Shown here piece after piece: positions 30,490-39,900 of a stretch of DNA of 53,414 nucleotides. The position numbers were made by a program, and so were the translations under genes. How positions within the stretch are numbered: the stretch's first letter is position 1; the number at the start of each line of letters is the position of its first letter. The DNA is from Rubrivivax sp. (lineage in GTDB: Bacteria; Pseudomonadota; Gammaproteobacteria; Burkholderiales; Burkholderiaceae_C): positions 1 through 53,414 of the forward strand of contig JAJTDE010000033.1 in the NCBI GenBank assembly GCA_021298085.1, written 5' to 3'. Below the pieces are notes generated by a model. The model was not told the origin of the DNA. It worked only from the letters and a program-made list of their open reading frames with translations, and did no database searches.

Positions 30490-31869
30490 TCAGGCCGCCG
30501 TGGACTCTCGAAGGCTGACCTCGCCTCTGAGCGAGTGCGGCAAGGCTTGTGTGATGCGCACGTCCACCATCTGGCCCGTCAGCCGCTGGGGGCCGGCGAA
30601 GTTGACGATGCGGTTGCACTCGGTGCGACCCATCAGTTCCTCGGCGTTCTTGCGCGACGGGCCCTCGACCAGAATGCGTTGCACCGTGCCCACACGCTGG
30701 CTGGAGATGGCCCGCACATGGGCCTCGATGGCCGCCTGCAGTTCCTGCAGGCGGGCGAGCTTCTCAGCCTGGAGTGTGGTGTCCGGCAGGTTGGCTGCGG
30801 GTGTGCCTGGGCGTGCGCTGAAGACAAAGCTGAAGCTGGCGTCGAACCCCAGCTCGTCGATCAGCGCCATCGTGCGGGCGTGGTCGTCGGCGGTCTCGCC
30901 GGGGAAGCCGACGATGAAGTCGCTGGACAGCGAAATGTCAGGCCGCACGCGGCGCAGTGCGCGGATGGTGCTCTTGTACTGCAGGGCCGTGTAGCCACGC
31001 TTCATCGCCATCAGGATGCGGTCAGAGCCGTGCTGCACCGGCAAGTGCAGGTGGTTCACCAGTTGCGGGATGCGACTGTAGGCCTCGACCAGGCGCTGGG
31101 TGAATTCGTTGGGGTGGCTGGTGGTGTAGCGCAGGCGTTCGATGCCCGGGATCTCGGCCACACACTCCAGCAGCAGCGCGAAGTCGGCGATCTCCGTCGT
31201 GCTGCCCATCGCACCCCGGTAGGCATTGACGTTCTGGCCCAGCAGCGTGACTTCCTTCACACCCTGTTCGGCCAGGCCCGCCACCTCGGCCAGCACGTCG
31301 TCGAAGGGCCGGCTGACCTCTTCGCCGCGGGTGTAGGGCACCACGCAGTACGAGCAGTACTTCGAGCAGCCTTCCATGATGGAGACAAAGGCCGAGGCAC
31401 CGTCCACGCGTGCCGGGGGCAGGTGGTCGAACTTCTCGATCTCGGGAAAGCTGATGTCGACCTGCGCACGCCGTTCACGCTGGCGCGCCTCGATCATCTG
31501 CGGCAGCCGGTGCAGCGTCTGCGGCCCGAAGACCAGGTCCACATAGGGCGCCCGTTCGACGATGGCCGCGCCTTCCTGGCTGGCCACGCAGCCGCCCACG
31601 CCGATCAGCACACCCTTTTTCTTCAGGTGCTTGACGCGGCCCAGGTCGCTGAAGACCTTCTCCTGCGCCTTCTCGCGCACCGAGCAGGTGTTGAAGAGGA
31701 TCAGGTCGGCCTGTTCCACGTCGGTGGTGGGTTCGTAGCCATCGGCCGCGTGCAGCACGTCGGCCATCTTGTCGGAGTCGTACTCGTTCATCTGGCAGCC
31801 GAAGGTGCGGATGAAGACCTTCTTCTTGGCGGCCACGTCGGTGGTGGAGGTGGTGGGCAGGTCACTCAT
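30490..31869 (-). CDS. miaB: MiaB tRNA-2-methylthio-N6-isopentenyladenosine methylthiotransferase
   Basis: Radical-SAM enzyme that adds a methylthio group to i6A37 of tRNAs reading U-starting codons. 459 aa from ATG 31869. The N-terminal cluster cysteines are C25 (FGCQMN), C62 (NTCSVREKA) and C94 (GGCVA). The radical-SAM cysteines are C168, C172 and C175 ([16 protein letters not shown]). The TRAM domain forms the last 70 residues. It starts 4 bp after the exported-protein gene, so the two are probably one transcript. Confidence 0.98.
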   Translation of the reverse strand: MSDLPTTSTTDVAAKKKVFIRTFGCQMNEYDSDKMADVLHAADGYEPTTDVEQADLILFNTCSVREKAQEKVFSDLGRVKHLKKKGVLIGVGGCVASQEGAAIVERAPYVDLVFGPQTLHRLPQMIEARQRERRAQVDISFPEIEKFDHLPPARVDGASAFVSIMEGCSKYCSYCVVPYTRGEEVSRPFDDVLAEVAGLAEQGVKEVTLLGQNVNAYRGAMGSTTEIADFALLLECVAEIPGIERLRYTTSHPNEFTQRLVEAYSRIPQLVNHLHLPVQHGSDRILMAMKRGYTALQYKSTIRALRRVRPDISLSSDFIVGFPGETADDHARTMALIDELGFDASFSFVFSARPGTPAANLPDTTLQAEKLARLQELQAAIEAHVRAISSQRVGTVQRILVEGPSRKNAEELMGRTECNRIVNFAGPQRLTGQMVDVRITQALPHSLRGEVSLRESTAA

Positions 31870-31873
31870 GGCG

Positions 31874-32341
31874 TCACGGCTTCTTCCAGGTTTGCGCGGC
31901 GGGGTCGAATGTCCAGGTCTGGGCTTCACGCTCCGTCTGGGGCCAGGGCTTGCGCGCCTTCTCGACGGCGTTGAGGATCCAGACGTCCATCAGCAGACCG
32001 GTGCCGGCCTCGCGCGTGTAGTGGACGGTCAGCTTGAGCCCGGCCAGCGCCGCGGGTGTCTGGAGCATGTTGTCGGCACCGCGAATGCGCGCGCCGGGTG
32101 CCAGGCGGTCGACGCGGCCGTTGAGCAGCACTTCAGGGAAACCCTGGACGGTCAACTCGCCGCGCAGGGCCTGTGCCGGGAAGACGCGGTGGCCCGGTTC
32201 TGACTGCGACCACGCGGTGGGCGACACGGCCAGCAGGACCAGCAGGCCCGCGGCGGCGCCCAGCAATGACCGCCGACGGGTGATCCGGCCTGCGGGCAGG
32301 GGGCGAGGGCCGGTGGCGTGACCGGCGGGACAGCGGTTCAT
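31874..32341 (-). CDS. Exported protein of unknown function upstream of miaB
   Basis: 155 aa from ATG 32341. The N-terminus is a signal with three Arg before a hydrophobic core ([18 protein letters not shown], cleavage near AWSQ), Tat- or Sec-type. The mature part is small, beta-rich looking and without Cys; it contains [22 protein letters not shown] and a Trp-rich end ([12 protein letters not shown]). No enzyme motif seen and no family I can name with confidence. Tight spacing to miaB (4 bp). Confidence 0.7.
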   Translation of the reverse strand: MNRCPAGHATGPRPLPAGRITRRRSLLGAAAGLLVLLAVSPTAWSQSEPGHRVFPAQALRGELTVQGFPEVLLNGRVDRLAPGARIRGADNMLQTPAALAGLKLTVHYTREAGTGLLMDVWILNAVEKARKPWPQTEREAQTWTFDPAAQTWKKP

Positions 32342-32362
32342 GGTGTAGACCCAGAGGCTGAC

Positions 32363-32392
32363 GGGGCCCGCAGTGTAGCGGGCCCCTACACT
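32363..32392. repeat. Two interlocked inverted repeats between divergent genes
   Basis: Dyad 1: GGGGCCCGC (32363-32371) with GCGGGCCCC (32378-32386). Dyad 2: AGTGTAG (32372-32378) with CTACACT (32386-32392). The two cannot form together. Dyad 2 is a 21-bp operator-sized palindrome and each of its arms holds a TACACT that could be a -10 box for one of the divergent genes. Confidence 0.5.
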
Positions 32393-32448
32393 GGCGCGCA
32401 CGCCTCGACCCCGTGCCGCGCGGCGGCACGAACCCCGCTCTGTTCACG

Positions 32449-33156
32449 ATGCCCGCCCAAGCCATCATCCTTGCCGCCGGCCGAGGCCAGCGCCTGCGCC
32501 CGCTGACCGACCACACGCCCAAGCCCTTGCTGTCGGTGGGCCGCTGGCGGCTCATCGAGTGGCACCTGCGCGCCCTGGCCCGAGCGGGTGTGCGCGAGGT
32601 GGTCATCAACACCGCCTGGCTGGAGCCGCAGTTTCCGGCCGCACTGGGGCAGGGTGAAGCCCATGGTGTGCACATCCACTGGTCCCACGAGGCGCGTGAC
32701 CATGGCGCTGCGCTGGAGACCGCTGGCGGCATCCGCAAGGCCTTGCCGCTGCTGGACGATGTGTTCTGGGTGGTCTCGGGCGACGTGTTCATTCCGGACA
32801 TGGTCTTCAACGTCCCCGCCCGGCACTACCTGGGCGACAGCGACGCCAGCGCCTGTCTGTGGATGGTGCCCAACGCCCCTCACCACCCGAGCGGCGACTT
32901 TGGATGGGCCGGCGAGGGCCAGCCCCTGCACCTCGAGGCGCCGCGCATGACCTGGGCCAGTGTGGGCGTGTTCGAGGCCCGGGCGTTTCGCGATCTGCCG
33001 CTGGGCCAGGCCCATGCCCTTCGGCCCGTGCTCGACGAGGCACTGACGCAGGCGCGGCTGCTCGGCCGCACGCTGCCGGGCCGCTGGGTCGACGTGGGCA
33101 CCGAGGAGCGGCTGGCGCAGGCGCGTGCGATCGCCGACGCAGAGCCTGATCGTTAG
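32449..33156 (+). CDS. murU: Nucleotidyltransferase, MurU-like (N-acetylmuramate 1-phosphate uridylyltransferase)
   Basis: Sugar-nucleotide transferase fold, 235 aa from ATG 32449. The signature AIILAAGRGQRLRPLTDHTPKPLL is at the N-terminus, followed by VNTAWL-like VVINTAWL, ETAGGIRKALPLL and VSGDVF (metal-binding Asp). This combination and the short length fit MurU, which recycles cell-wall MurNAc-1-P to UDP-MurNAc. AmgK, its usual partner kinase, is not adjacent here, so the exact substrate is inferred. Stop overlaps the convergent cca. Confidence 0.82.
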   Translation: MPAQAIILAAGRGQRLRPLTDHTPKPLLSVGRWRLIEWHLRALARAGVREVVINTAWLEPQFPAALGQGEAHGVHIHWSHEARDHGAALETAGGIRKALPLLDDVFWVVSGDVFIPDMVFNVPARHYLGDSDASACLWMVPNAPHHPSGDFGWAGEGQPLHLEAPRMTWASVGVFEARAFRDLPLGQAHALRPVLDEALTQARLLGRTLPGRWVDVGTEERLAQARAIADAEPDR

Positions 33157-34568
33157 GCCGCCGGGCCCGTGCGGCGCAGCCAGTCCAGCGCGCCGTCGAC
33201 GTCATGGAAGGCGCCGTCGAGTTGTGCGTCAAAGGCGGCGGCCAGCTGACGGCCCAGCGCAGGCCCCGGCGCATGCCCGAGCGCCAGCAGGTGGCGCCCC
33301 TGCAGCAGCGGGCGAGGCGCCGAGGCAGCGACATCCAGCGCCTGGGCGCGTTCCATCAGCCATCGGGTCGCCGCGATCCCGCGGCTGTCGGCCTGCGACA
33401 GTGCCTCGGGCGTGGTGCGGCCGAGGAAATCGGCCCGGGCCACACGTGACAGCCGCGTCAGCGACACCTTGACGGCCAGGCGACGGATGGCCGCCGGGCC
33501 CGCCTGCGCCTGCCAGAGCTGGAAGGGTTTGAGGTGGTGCTGCACCAGCGGGACGACGGCCTCGGCCACCCGTGCGGGGCAGCCGATGCGCTCCAGGAAG
33601 CGGCGGGTCGGCTCAGCACCGGCTTCCTCATGGTTCAGCGAGCGCCAGCGGCCGTCGGCATGGGCCGTGGTCGAGGGTTTGCCGAAGTCGTGGCACAGCG
33701 CGCCCAGCAGCACGCACAGGCGCTCGTCGTCGTCGGTCACGGCGTCGTCGGCCAGCACCCGCACCGCGGCGTCCAGCACCATGCCGTTGTGGACCCACAG
33801 GCTGCCCAGGGGGTGATCCTGTCCCTCGGGGTGCCACTCGCTGTCCTGGGGAACATACAGCAGCGCGGCCAGTTCAGGAAACAGGGCGAGCGCGCCGGTC
33901 TGCTGCAGGGCGTCCAGGCCTGCCGAGGGACGCGGGCTCTTCAGCAGCAGCTTCAGCCACTCGGCCCACAGGCGCTCGGTGGGCAGGGTGTGCAGCTCGC
34001 CGGCCAGCGATTGGCACAGGGCCAAGGTCTCGGGTGCCAGCTGCCAGCCGAAACGGGCCGCAAACTGGCAGCCCCGCAGCACGCGCAACGGGTCTTCGGC
34101 AAAGGCCGGTGACACGTGGCGCAGCACGCCGTGGCGAAGGTCGGACTGGCCGCCATGGGGGTCGGCCAAGGCGTTGGCACAGACATCCCAGCCCATGGCA
34201 TTGACCGTGAAGTCACGGCGCAGGGCGGCATCGGCAAAGTCCATGGCGGCGTCCGGCGTGACGATGAAGCCCCGGTGGCCAGGCGCTGATTTGCTGTCGC
34301 GTCGCGGCAGCGTCACGTCCACCGTGTGTCCGCCCAGCGTCACCTTCAGCACGCCAAAGGCGCGGCCCACGGCGTCCACCCGAAAGCCCTGCAAGGCCTG
34401 CTCCAGAGCGGACGCATCCAGGCCATAGACCTCGACGTCCAGGTCCTTGGGCTCCTGTCCCAGCAGCCAGTCGCGCACCGCGCCACCGACGATGAACGGG
34501 CGCGCGCCGGCGTCCACCAGGCGGTGGAGCAAGGGCTGCAGAAAGCTTGGGGTCGGGAAGCCTGTCAT
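33153..34568 (-). CDS. cca: Multifunctional CCA tRNA nucleotidyltransferase (with HD domain)
   Basis: Adds or repairs the CCA end of tRNAs. 471 aa. The N-terminal catalytic head has IVGGAVRDWLLG and KDLDVEVYG (Asp42, Asp44), then RRDFTVNAMGWD and EDPLRVLRGCQFAARF. The C-terminal HD phosphohydrolase domain shows LWVHNGMVLDAA and LLGALCHDFGKPST, as in E. coli. It lies after a tRNA-Met gene and its terminator. The stop overlaps murU by 4 bp. Confidence 0.97.
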   Translation of the reverse strand: MTGFPTPSFLQPLLHRLVDAGARPFIVGGAVRDWLLGQEPKDLDVEVYGLDASALEQALQGFRVDAVGRAFGVLKVTLGGHTVDVTLPRRDSKSAPGHRGFIVTPDAAMDFADAALRRDFTVNAMGWDVCANALADPHGGQSDLRHGVLRHVSPAFAEDPLRVLRGCQFAARFGWQLAPETLALCQSLAGELHTLPTERLWAEWLKLLLKSPRPSAGLDALQQTGALALFPELAALLYVPQDSEWHPEGQDHPLGSLWVHNGMVLDAAVRVLADDAVTDDDERLCVLLGALCHDFGKPSTTAHADGRWRSLNHEEAGAEPTRRFLERIGCPARVAEAVVPLVQHHLKPFQLWQAQAGPAAIRRLAVKVSLTRLSRVARADFLGRTTPEALSQADSRGIAATRWLMERAQALDVAASAPRPLLQGRHLLALGHAPGPALGRQLAAAFDAQLDGAFHDVDGALDWLRRTGPAA

Positions 34569-34593
34569 GGGGTTGGGGGAAGAAAGAGGCCCT

Positions 34594-34638
34594 GGAAAAG
34601 GGCAAAGCCCCTGGGCCGTCGTGCGGGCCAGGGGCTTT
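34594..34638 (-). terminator. Terminator after tRNA-Met
   Basis: Eleven-bp arms AAAGCCCCTGG (34604-34614) and CCAGGGGCTTT (34628-34638), plus two inner pairs. On the minus strand it is followed by GCCCTTTTCC. It separates the tRNA from cca. Confidence 0.7.
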
Positions 34639-34649
34639 GGGGGACTGTC

Positions 34650-34726
<77 letters not shown>

Positions 34727-34737
34727 TAGAGCCCAGC

Positions 34738-34743
34738 ATTATA
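34738..34743 (-). promoter_or_regulatory. -10 box of tRNA-Met
   Basis: Perfect TATAAT on the minus strand, 11 bases before the tRNA 5' end. No clear -35 at 16-18 bp (a TTGCGC lies 20 bp away). Confidence 0.5.
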
Positions 34744-34815
34744 GCGGGCTTCCTGAGCCGTGTGCGCAAGGCAAAGTCTCACTGGGTGGCCGAAGGCTGG
34801 CGCCGCCCCTCCCGC

Positions 34816-35877
34816 ATGTTCAGTTTCTTTCGCAAAAAGCCGGCCGCTGAGTCGACACCGCCGGCCGAGCCTGTCCAGCCGGCCGCTGCCGACGGCGTGC
34901 CGTTGCCCGTTGTGCCTGCCGTCCCCGACCCTGCGCCTGACGCCCAGACCGCCGCGCCGGCCACGCGCGACAGCTGGCTCGACCGCTTGCGCCAGGGCTT
35001 GCGCAAGACCGGCAGCAGCATTGCCCAGGTGTTCACCGGCACCCAGGTGGATGACGCGCTGTACGAGGAACTGGAAGCGGCCCTGCTGATGGCTGATACC
35101 GGCGTGGCCGCCACCGAATTTCTGCTGGACGACCTCAAGCGGCGCGTCAAGGCGGCCAAGGCCACCGAGCCCCAGGCGGTCAGGCAGCTGTTGGTGGACG
35201 CCGTCGCTGACCTGCTCCAGCCGCTGCAGAAGCCGCTGCGGGTTGGCGAACACGCGCCGACCGTGATCATGGTGGTCGGCGTCAACGGAGCCGGCAAGAC
35301 CACCAGCATCGGCAAGCTCACGCACCACCTCGCCGCCCACGGCGAACGCGTGTTGCTGGCCGCGGCCGACACCTTCCGTGCTGCCGCCCGCGAGCAGCTG
35401 GCTGTCTGGGGCGACCGCAACCGGGTGGACATCGTCAGCCAGCAAGGCGGGGACCCTGCAGCGGTGAGCTACGACGCCGTCCAGGCCGGCCGCGCGCGGG
35501 GATGTGGTGTGGTCATTGCCGACACCGCCGGGCGCCTGCCGACCCAGGCCCACCTGATGGAAGAGCTGCGCAAGATCCGTCGCACCATCACCAAGGCCCA
35601 GGACGGTGCGCCGCACGAGGTACTGCTGGTGGTAGACGGCAACACGGGCCAGAACGCGCTGGCCCAGGTCAAGGCCTTTGACGCGGCCGTCAACCTGACA
35701 GGGTTGGTGGTGACCAAGCTCGACGGTACGGCCAAGGGCGGCGTGCTGGCGGCCATTGCCCGCTGGGCGGTTGCCGAAAATCGGCCCATCGCCGTCTATT
35801 TCGTCGGCGTGGGCGAAGAGCTCGAGGACCTGCAGACCTTCGACGCCCGCGAGTTTGCGCAGGCCCTGCTCGGCTGA
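34816..35877 (+). CDS. ftsY: FtsY, signal recognition particle receptor
   Basis: Membrane-associated GTPase that docks SRP-ribosome complexes at SecYEG. 353 aa from ATG 34816 (MFSFFRKKP); a GTG at 34762 is less likely. Short Pro/Ala A-domain (about 50 residues), then the NG domain: G1 GVNGAGKTTS at about residue 155, DTFRAAAREQL, DTAGRLPTQ and TKLDGTAKGG. Its partner gene ffh lies 6 kb further on in the opposite orientation. Confidence 0.98.
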   Translation: MFSFFRKKPAAESTPPAEPVQPAAADGVPLPVVPAVPDPAPDAQTAAPATRDSWLDRLRQGLRKTGSSIAQVFTGTQVDDALYEELEAALLMADTGVAATEFLLDDLKRRVKAAKATEPQAVRQLLVDAVADLLQPLQKPLRVGEHAPTVIMVVGVNGAGKTTSIGKLTHHLAAHGERVLLAAADTFRAAAREQLAVWGDRNRVDIVSQQGGDPAAVSYDAVQAGRARGCGVVIADTAGRLPTQAHLMEELRKIRRTITKAQDGAPHEVLLVVDGNTGQNALAQVKAFDAAVNLTGLVVTKLDGTAKGGVLAAIARWAVAENRPIAVYFVGVGEELEDLQTFDAREFAQALLG

Positions 35878-35902
35878 GTGCCTTCAGCGGGTCAACCGGG
35901 GC

Positions 35903-36616
35903 CTACAGGATGGTGGACGGCACGCTGTGCAGGCCGTGAAAGTCTGACGACACGGCTTCGGCCACAGGGGCGCGGGCTCGGGTCTTGGCGCTGGCGACTG
36001 GGCCGCTGGTCGGGCCGGTACTCGCGGGCATCGGCTGAGCCATGGCACCCGGCAATGGCGACGTGGTGCTGTCGCCGAGGTCGCTGCAATCCACACCATG
36101 TGATCGAAACTGTGCCCTGACCTTGACCAACGACGGCAGCCGCCCTTGCTGCCAGGTCAGCACCGCTGTTCCCGTGGCCCGCAGCACCCGCCGCAGACGT
36201 TCGTGGCGGCGCTGGCTGCGCTCGCTCATGGGCTCTCGGTGAACGTCCACCACCGCCAGCACGGTGCCTTGCGCATCGCAGACCAGCAGGTCGGCGTTGA
36301 TGTAGCCCACGCGGTGCAGCCATCGCGAATACGACTGCCGCGACGACACCCGCACAAAGCGCCACAGGGGCACCTGCGCCAGCACCAGCGCCCGGGGCGC
36401 GGCGCGTCGTGCCAGGTCCAGCGCCTCGGCTTCGGCGTCGGTCAGAACCCGTGCCGCCTGCGGCGGCCATGCCGCCACGGTGTCGCATTTCGAGCGAGAC
36501 GAGCGGGTGTTGCTGTCCTGGTCCAGCCAATGGGCCTTGCGACGTGGCCTGAACATGCGCGCCCACCAGGCTGACGCGGCGTGGAGCATGGACAACGGGA
36601 GCGCAGAGAGTGGCAT
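35903..36616 (-). CDS. DUF2726 domain protein
   Basis: 237 aa from ATG 36616 (an ATG at 36700 is also in frame). Residues about 60-165 fit DUF2726: LTDAEAEALDLARRA, LAQVPLWRFVRV, INADLLVCDAQGTVLAVVDVHRE and a VLRATGTAVLTWQQG strand. The fold resembles restriction-endonuclease-like nucleases, and many members carry a C4 zinc finger, not seen here. The C-terminal 60 residues are Pro/Ala/Ser-rich and disordered-looking. Function unknown. Convergent with ftsY and divergent from the giant redox lipoprotein gene, with a 356-bp gap. Confidence 0.72.
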   Translation of the reverse strand: MPLSALPLSMLHAASAWWARMFRPRRKAHWLDQDSNTRSSRSKCDTVAAWPPQAARVLTDAEAEALDLARRAAPRALVLAQVPLWRFVRVSSRQSYSRWLHRVGYINADLLVCDAQGTVLAVVDVHREPMSERSQRRHERLRRVLRATGTAVLTWQQGRLPSLVKVRAQFRSHGVDCSDLGDSTTSPLPGAMAQPMPASTGPTSGPVASAKTRARAPVAEAVSSDFHGLHSVPSTIL

Positions 36617-36972
36617 CGGCGTGACCCTGACGGGGCATCGGTGGCGTGGATCTCGAGCATGCGACACCACCACGCGGGCGTCAATTTGGCGACCCGGCAT
36701 TGGGTTACGGCGCGTTTCAGCCGACGTTCAAAACTGCGGGTCGGGCGCACTTGGTCACAGGCGCTCAGGTTGGGGCATTCCCCGCGGAAGGGGCGGCATT
36801 GAAAGATCTGCTTGCAGGAACCCCCGCACTTGCAGGAATAGTCTCGCGGTTGTCGGTGCAACAGTGCTGACAAGCCGCAGGCCAAGCGGTGTGAGGCGCA
36901 TCCGTCGCCCCGCGGCCGGCCCAGACCAGCCCAGCCCATGGCTGCGGCCAACCCCTTCTTCGCGTAAACCTG
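36617..36972. other. 356-bp intergenic region upstream of the giant lipoprotein gene
   Basis: No gene is supported here; frames crossing it are short or run antisense. It is divergent between the DUF2726 gene and the giant lipoprotein gene and holds an exact 10-base direct repeat (see 36811-36838). I could not find a convincing -35/-10 pair or a strong ribosome site before the ATG at 36973. Confidence 0.6.
36811..36838 (+). repeat. Direct repeat CTTGCAGGAA x2, possible operator
   Basis: CTTGCAGGAA at 36811-36820 and again at 36829-36838, an 18-bp period separated by CCCCCGCA. Two equal half-sites at near two helical turns fit a regulator site for the gene at 36973. Confidence 0.4.
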
Positions 36973-39900
36973 ATGATGACGAACCTGATGACAGCGCTCA
37001 GGCGCGCTGCGCTGGGCGCTCTGGTGTGGCCCCTGGCGCTGCTGGTGGGCTGCGGAGGGCACGAGCCCGAGCCGCAGGCTTCGTCAGCCGACGCGTCGGA
37101 TGCGGCAGTGTCATCCAAGCCCGCAGTGACGGCCCGCCTGATGGCGGCTGACAAGGTCTCGTCGACGGCGGCCGTGGTCGGTCAGTGGGGTGGCCCGGAG
37201 CAGCCTTGGCCGATCATCGCGGTGCACCTGACCCTGCTGCCCGACGGGCGTGTCCTGACCTTCGGCGCCAACACCGGGGGTTATCAGTCGGGCTACCGTG
37301 AACTCGACGTCTGGGACCCGACCGTGGGTGGCCTGACCGACGGGCACACGATGTTCATCAACGGGACCGGGACCGACCTGTTCTGCAGCAGCCAGCTGCT
37401 GATGCCCAGCACTGGGCAGGTCTTCATCTCGGGTGGCGATGTCTGGCAGGGCGGGCCTTCGGCCACCAGTTCGGGCAACCGCGAGACCACCTACTTCACG
37501 CCCAGCACCAACCAGGCCAGCAAGGGGCCGCAGCTGTGGGCCAAGCGCTGGTATGGCTCGACGATGACGATGCCCGATGGCCAGCTCTACATGCAGGGCG
37601 GCTCAGGCGGTGGCAATACCTTCCCCGAAGTCCGGCAGCACGACGGACAGTTCCGGCTGCTGACCAGCGCCAACACCAACGACCTTTACTTCGAGTACCC
37701 CCGGATCTTCCAGGGCGGCGGAACCCGGGTGTTTGGCATCGACACCACCGGCAAGATGTTCCACATCGACAGCGCGGGCACGGGCAGCTTTGCCTCGGCG
37801 GGCCAGTTGGCGGCCTCCATGAACGGGTTCGGGACCACCGTGCAGTACCGGCCTGGCCGTCTGCTGCACACCAGCGGCACGTCGGCCGAGGTGCTGCGCA
37901 TCGATGACTGGCCCGAAGGCGGCACTCCCACCGTGACCTCGATCGCCCCGCTGGACCGGGTGCGTGTGTCCTCCAACGCCACCATCCTGGCCGATGGGCG
38001 GGTGGTGGTCACGGGTGGCGGCCGAGACTTCTTCAGCGCCGTTGACGGCGCGCTGAAGCCGGCCCTCTGGGACCCCGTCAGCGGCGAGTGGGCCTTCGGG
38101 CCCGATGCCCGGCGAGTGCGTGTCTACCACTCCACCGCCTTGCTCCTGCCCGACGGCCGATTGCTGGTGGCCGGATCCGGCGCGCAGCCTGCACCGCCCA
38201 ACGAACAGAATGCCGAGATCTACCACCCGCCCTACCTGTTCAAGGCCGATGGGAGCCTGGCCGAACGGCCGGTGATCACCGCGGCGCCTACCGTGCTGAC
38301 ACCCGGGCAGCCATTCACGCTGCAGGTGGACAAGCCGGTCTCTCGGTTGACGCTGCTGAAGACGGGTGCCGCGTCGCACGGCGTCAACTTCGACCAGCGC
38401 TTCACGGCCTTGCCCTTCGTGCGTGACCCTGCCAGCGGCACCTTGACGGCCTACCTGCCTTCGCGCGCGGCCGAACTGACGCCCGGCTTCTACATGGTCT
38501 ACGCCTTCGACATGGCGGGAGTCCCGTCCACGGCACGCATCCTGCGAATGAACGTACAGCCCGCTCGCGAGACAGGGCAGGTCCCCGTGGTCACCCCGCT
38601 GGCAGACCGCGCCGGCAACACCGGCACCGTGGTCAACGTGCCCGTGGTCGCCACCGACCCCAACGGGCCTGCTTCGCTGCGCTACCACGCCGCTGACCTG
38701 CCGCCCGGTCTGACCATCGACCCGCTGACCGGTGTCATCAGCGGCATCCTCACCCGTGCCGGCCAGTACGACCCGGTCATTGCCGTGACCGATGGCTCCT
38801 GGGTCACCAGCACCCGCCTGCGCTGGAAGGTCACGGGTTCCAACGCCGTGCCGCTCACCCTGGCGCCCGTGCTGGGCCCAGGGCCGCAGCCCCAGGCCGA
38901 TTCGGTGTCGCTCAGCCTGGTGGCCAGTGGCACCAACGTGCGCTTCCGCGTCAACTGGGGCGATGGCAGCGCCACCACGGCCTGGTCGCCCAACACCACC
39001 TGGAGCTACCGCTACACACGCGCCGGGATGTACTTCATCACGGTGTCGGCCACCGATGATTCCGGCGCCACCGTCAGCCAAAGCCTGCTGCAGCAGGTCC
39101 ACCTGCCGGTGACGGCCGCCGCCGCCCGGTCGTCGACGTCGGTGCTGTGGCACGCGGCCACGGCAGGGCCTCGGGTCTGGGTGGTCAACCCGGACAACCA
39201 CAGCGTGAGCGTGCTGGATGCCCAAGGCCAGGCGCGCCTGGCTGAGTTGCCCGTGGGTGCGGAGCCTCGCAGCCTGGCGCTGACGGCTGGCGGTGAGGTG
39301 TGGGTCACCAACCGGCAGGCGGCCAGTGTGTCGGTCTACAACGCCACCACGCTGGCGCTGGTGCGCACACTGGCGTTGCCCGCAGGTTCCCAGCCGCACG
39401 GCATCGTTGCCTCCGCCCAGCACAACGTGGCCTTTGTGGCGTTGGAGGGAACGGGGCAGGTGCTGCGCCTGGACACCGCCTCGGGCGCGGTCACGGCCAC
39501 GGCTCCGGTCGGTCCTCAGCCGCGTCACCTGGCCTTGTCGGCCGATGGTGGCCAGCTCTATGTGTCGCGCTTCATCACGCCGCTGCTGCCCGGTGAGCAG
39601 GGCCTGGGCATCACGCCTGGCCAGGCCGGTGGTGAAGTGGTGGTGCTGCAGACCGGCAGCCTGAGCCAGACGGCCATGATCCGGTTGCGCCACAGCGACG
39701 CGCCTGACGCCGAGAACTCCGGCCGCGGAGTGCCCAACTACCTGGGTGCGATGGCCATCTCACCCGACGGCACGCAGGCCTATGTGCCGTCCAAGCAGGA
39801 CAACGTCATGCGCGGTCAGCAGCGCGATGGCCTGCCGCTGAACTTCCAGAACACGGTGCGGGCCGTCAGTTCCCGCATCCTGCTGCCGTCGCAGGCCGAG

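Noticed and set aside
37603..39693. 696-aa open frame antisense inside the giant lipoprotein gene
   Set aside because: Composition is a codon shadow (Gly/Arg/His/Gln) and the sense strand has clear domains throughout.
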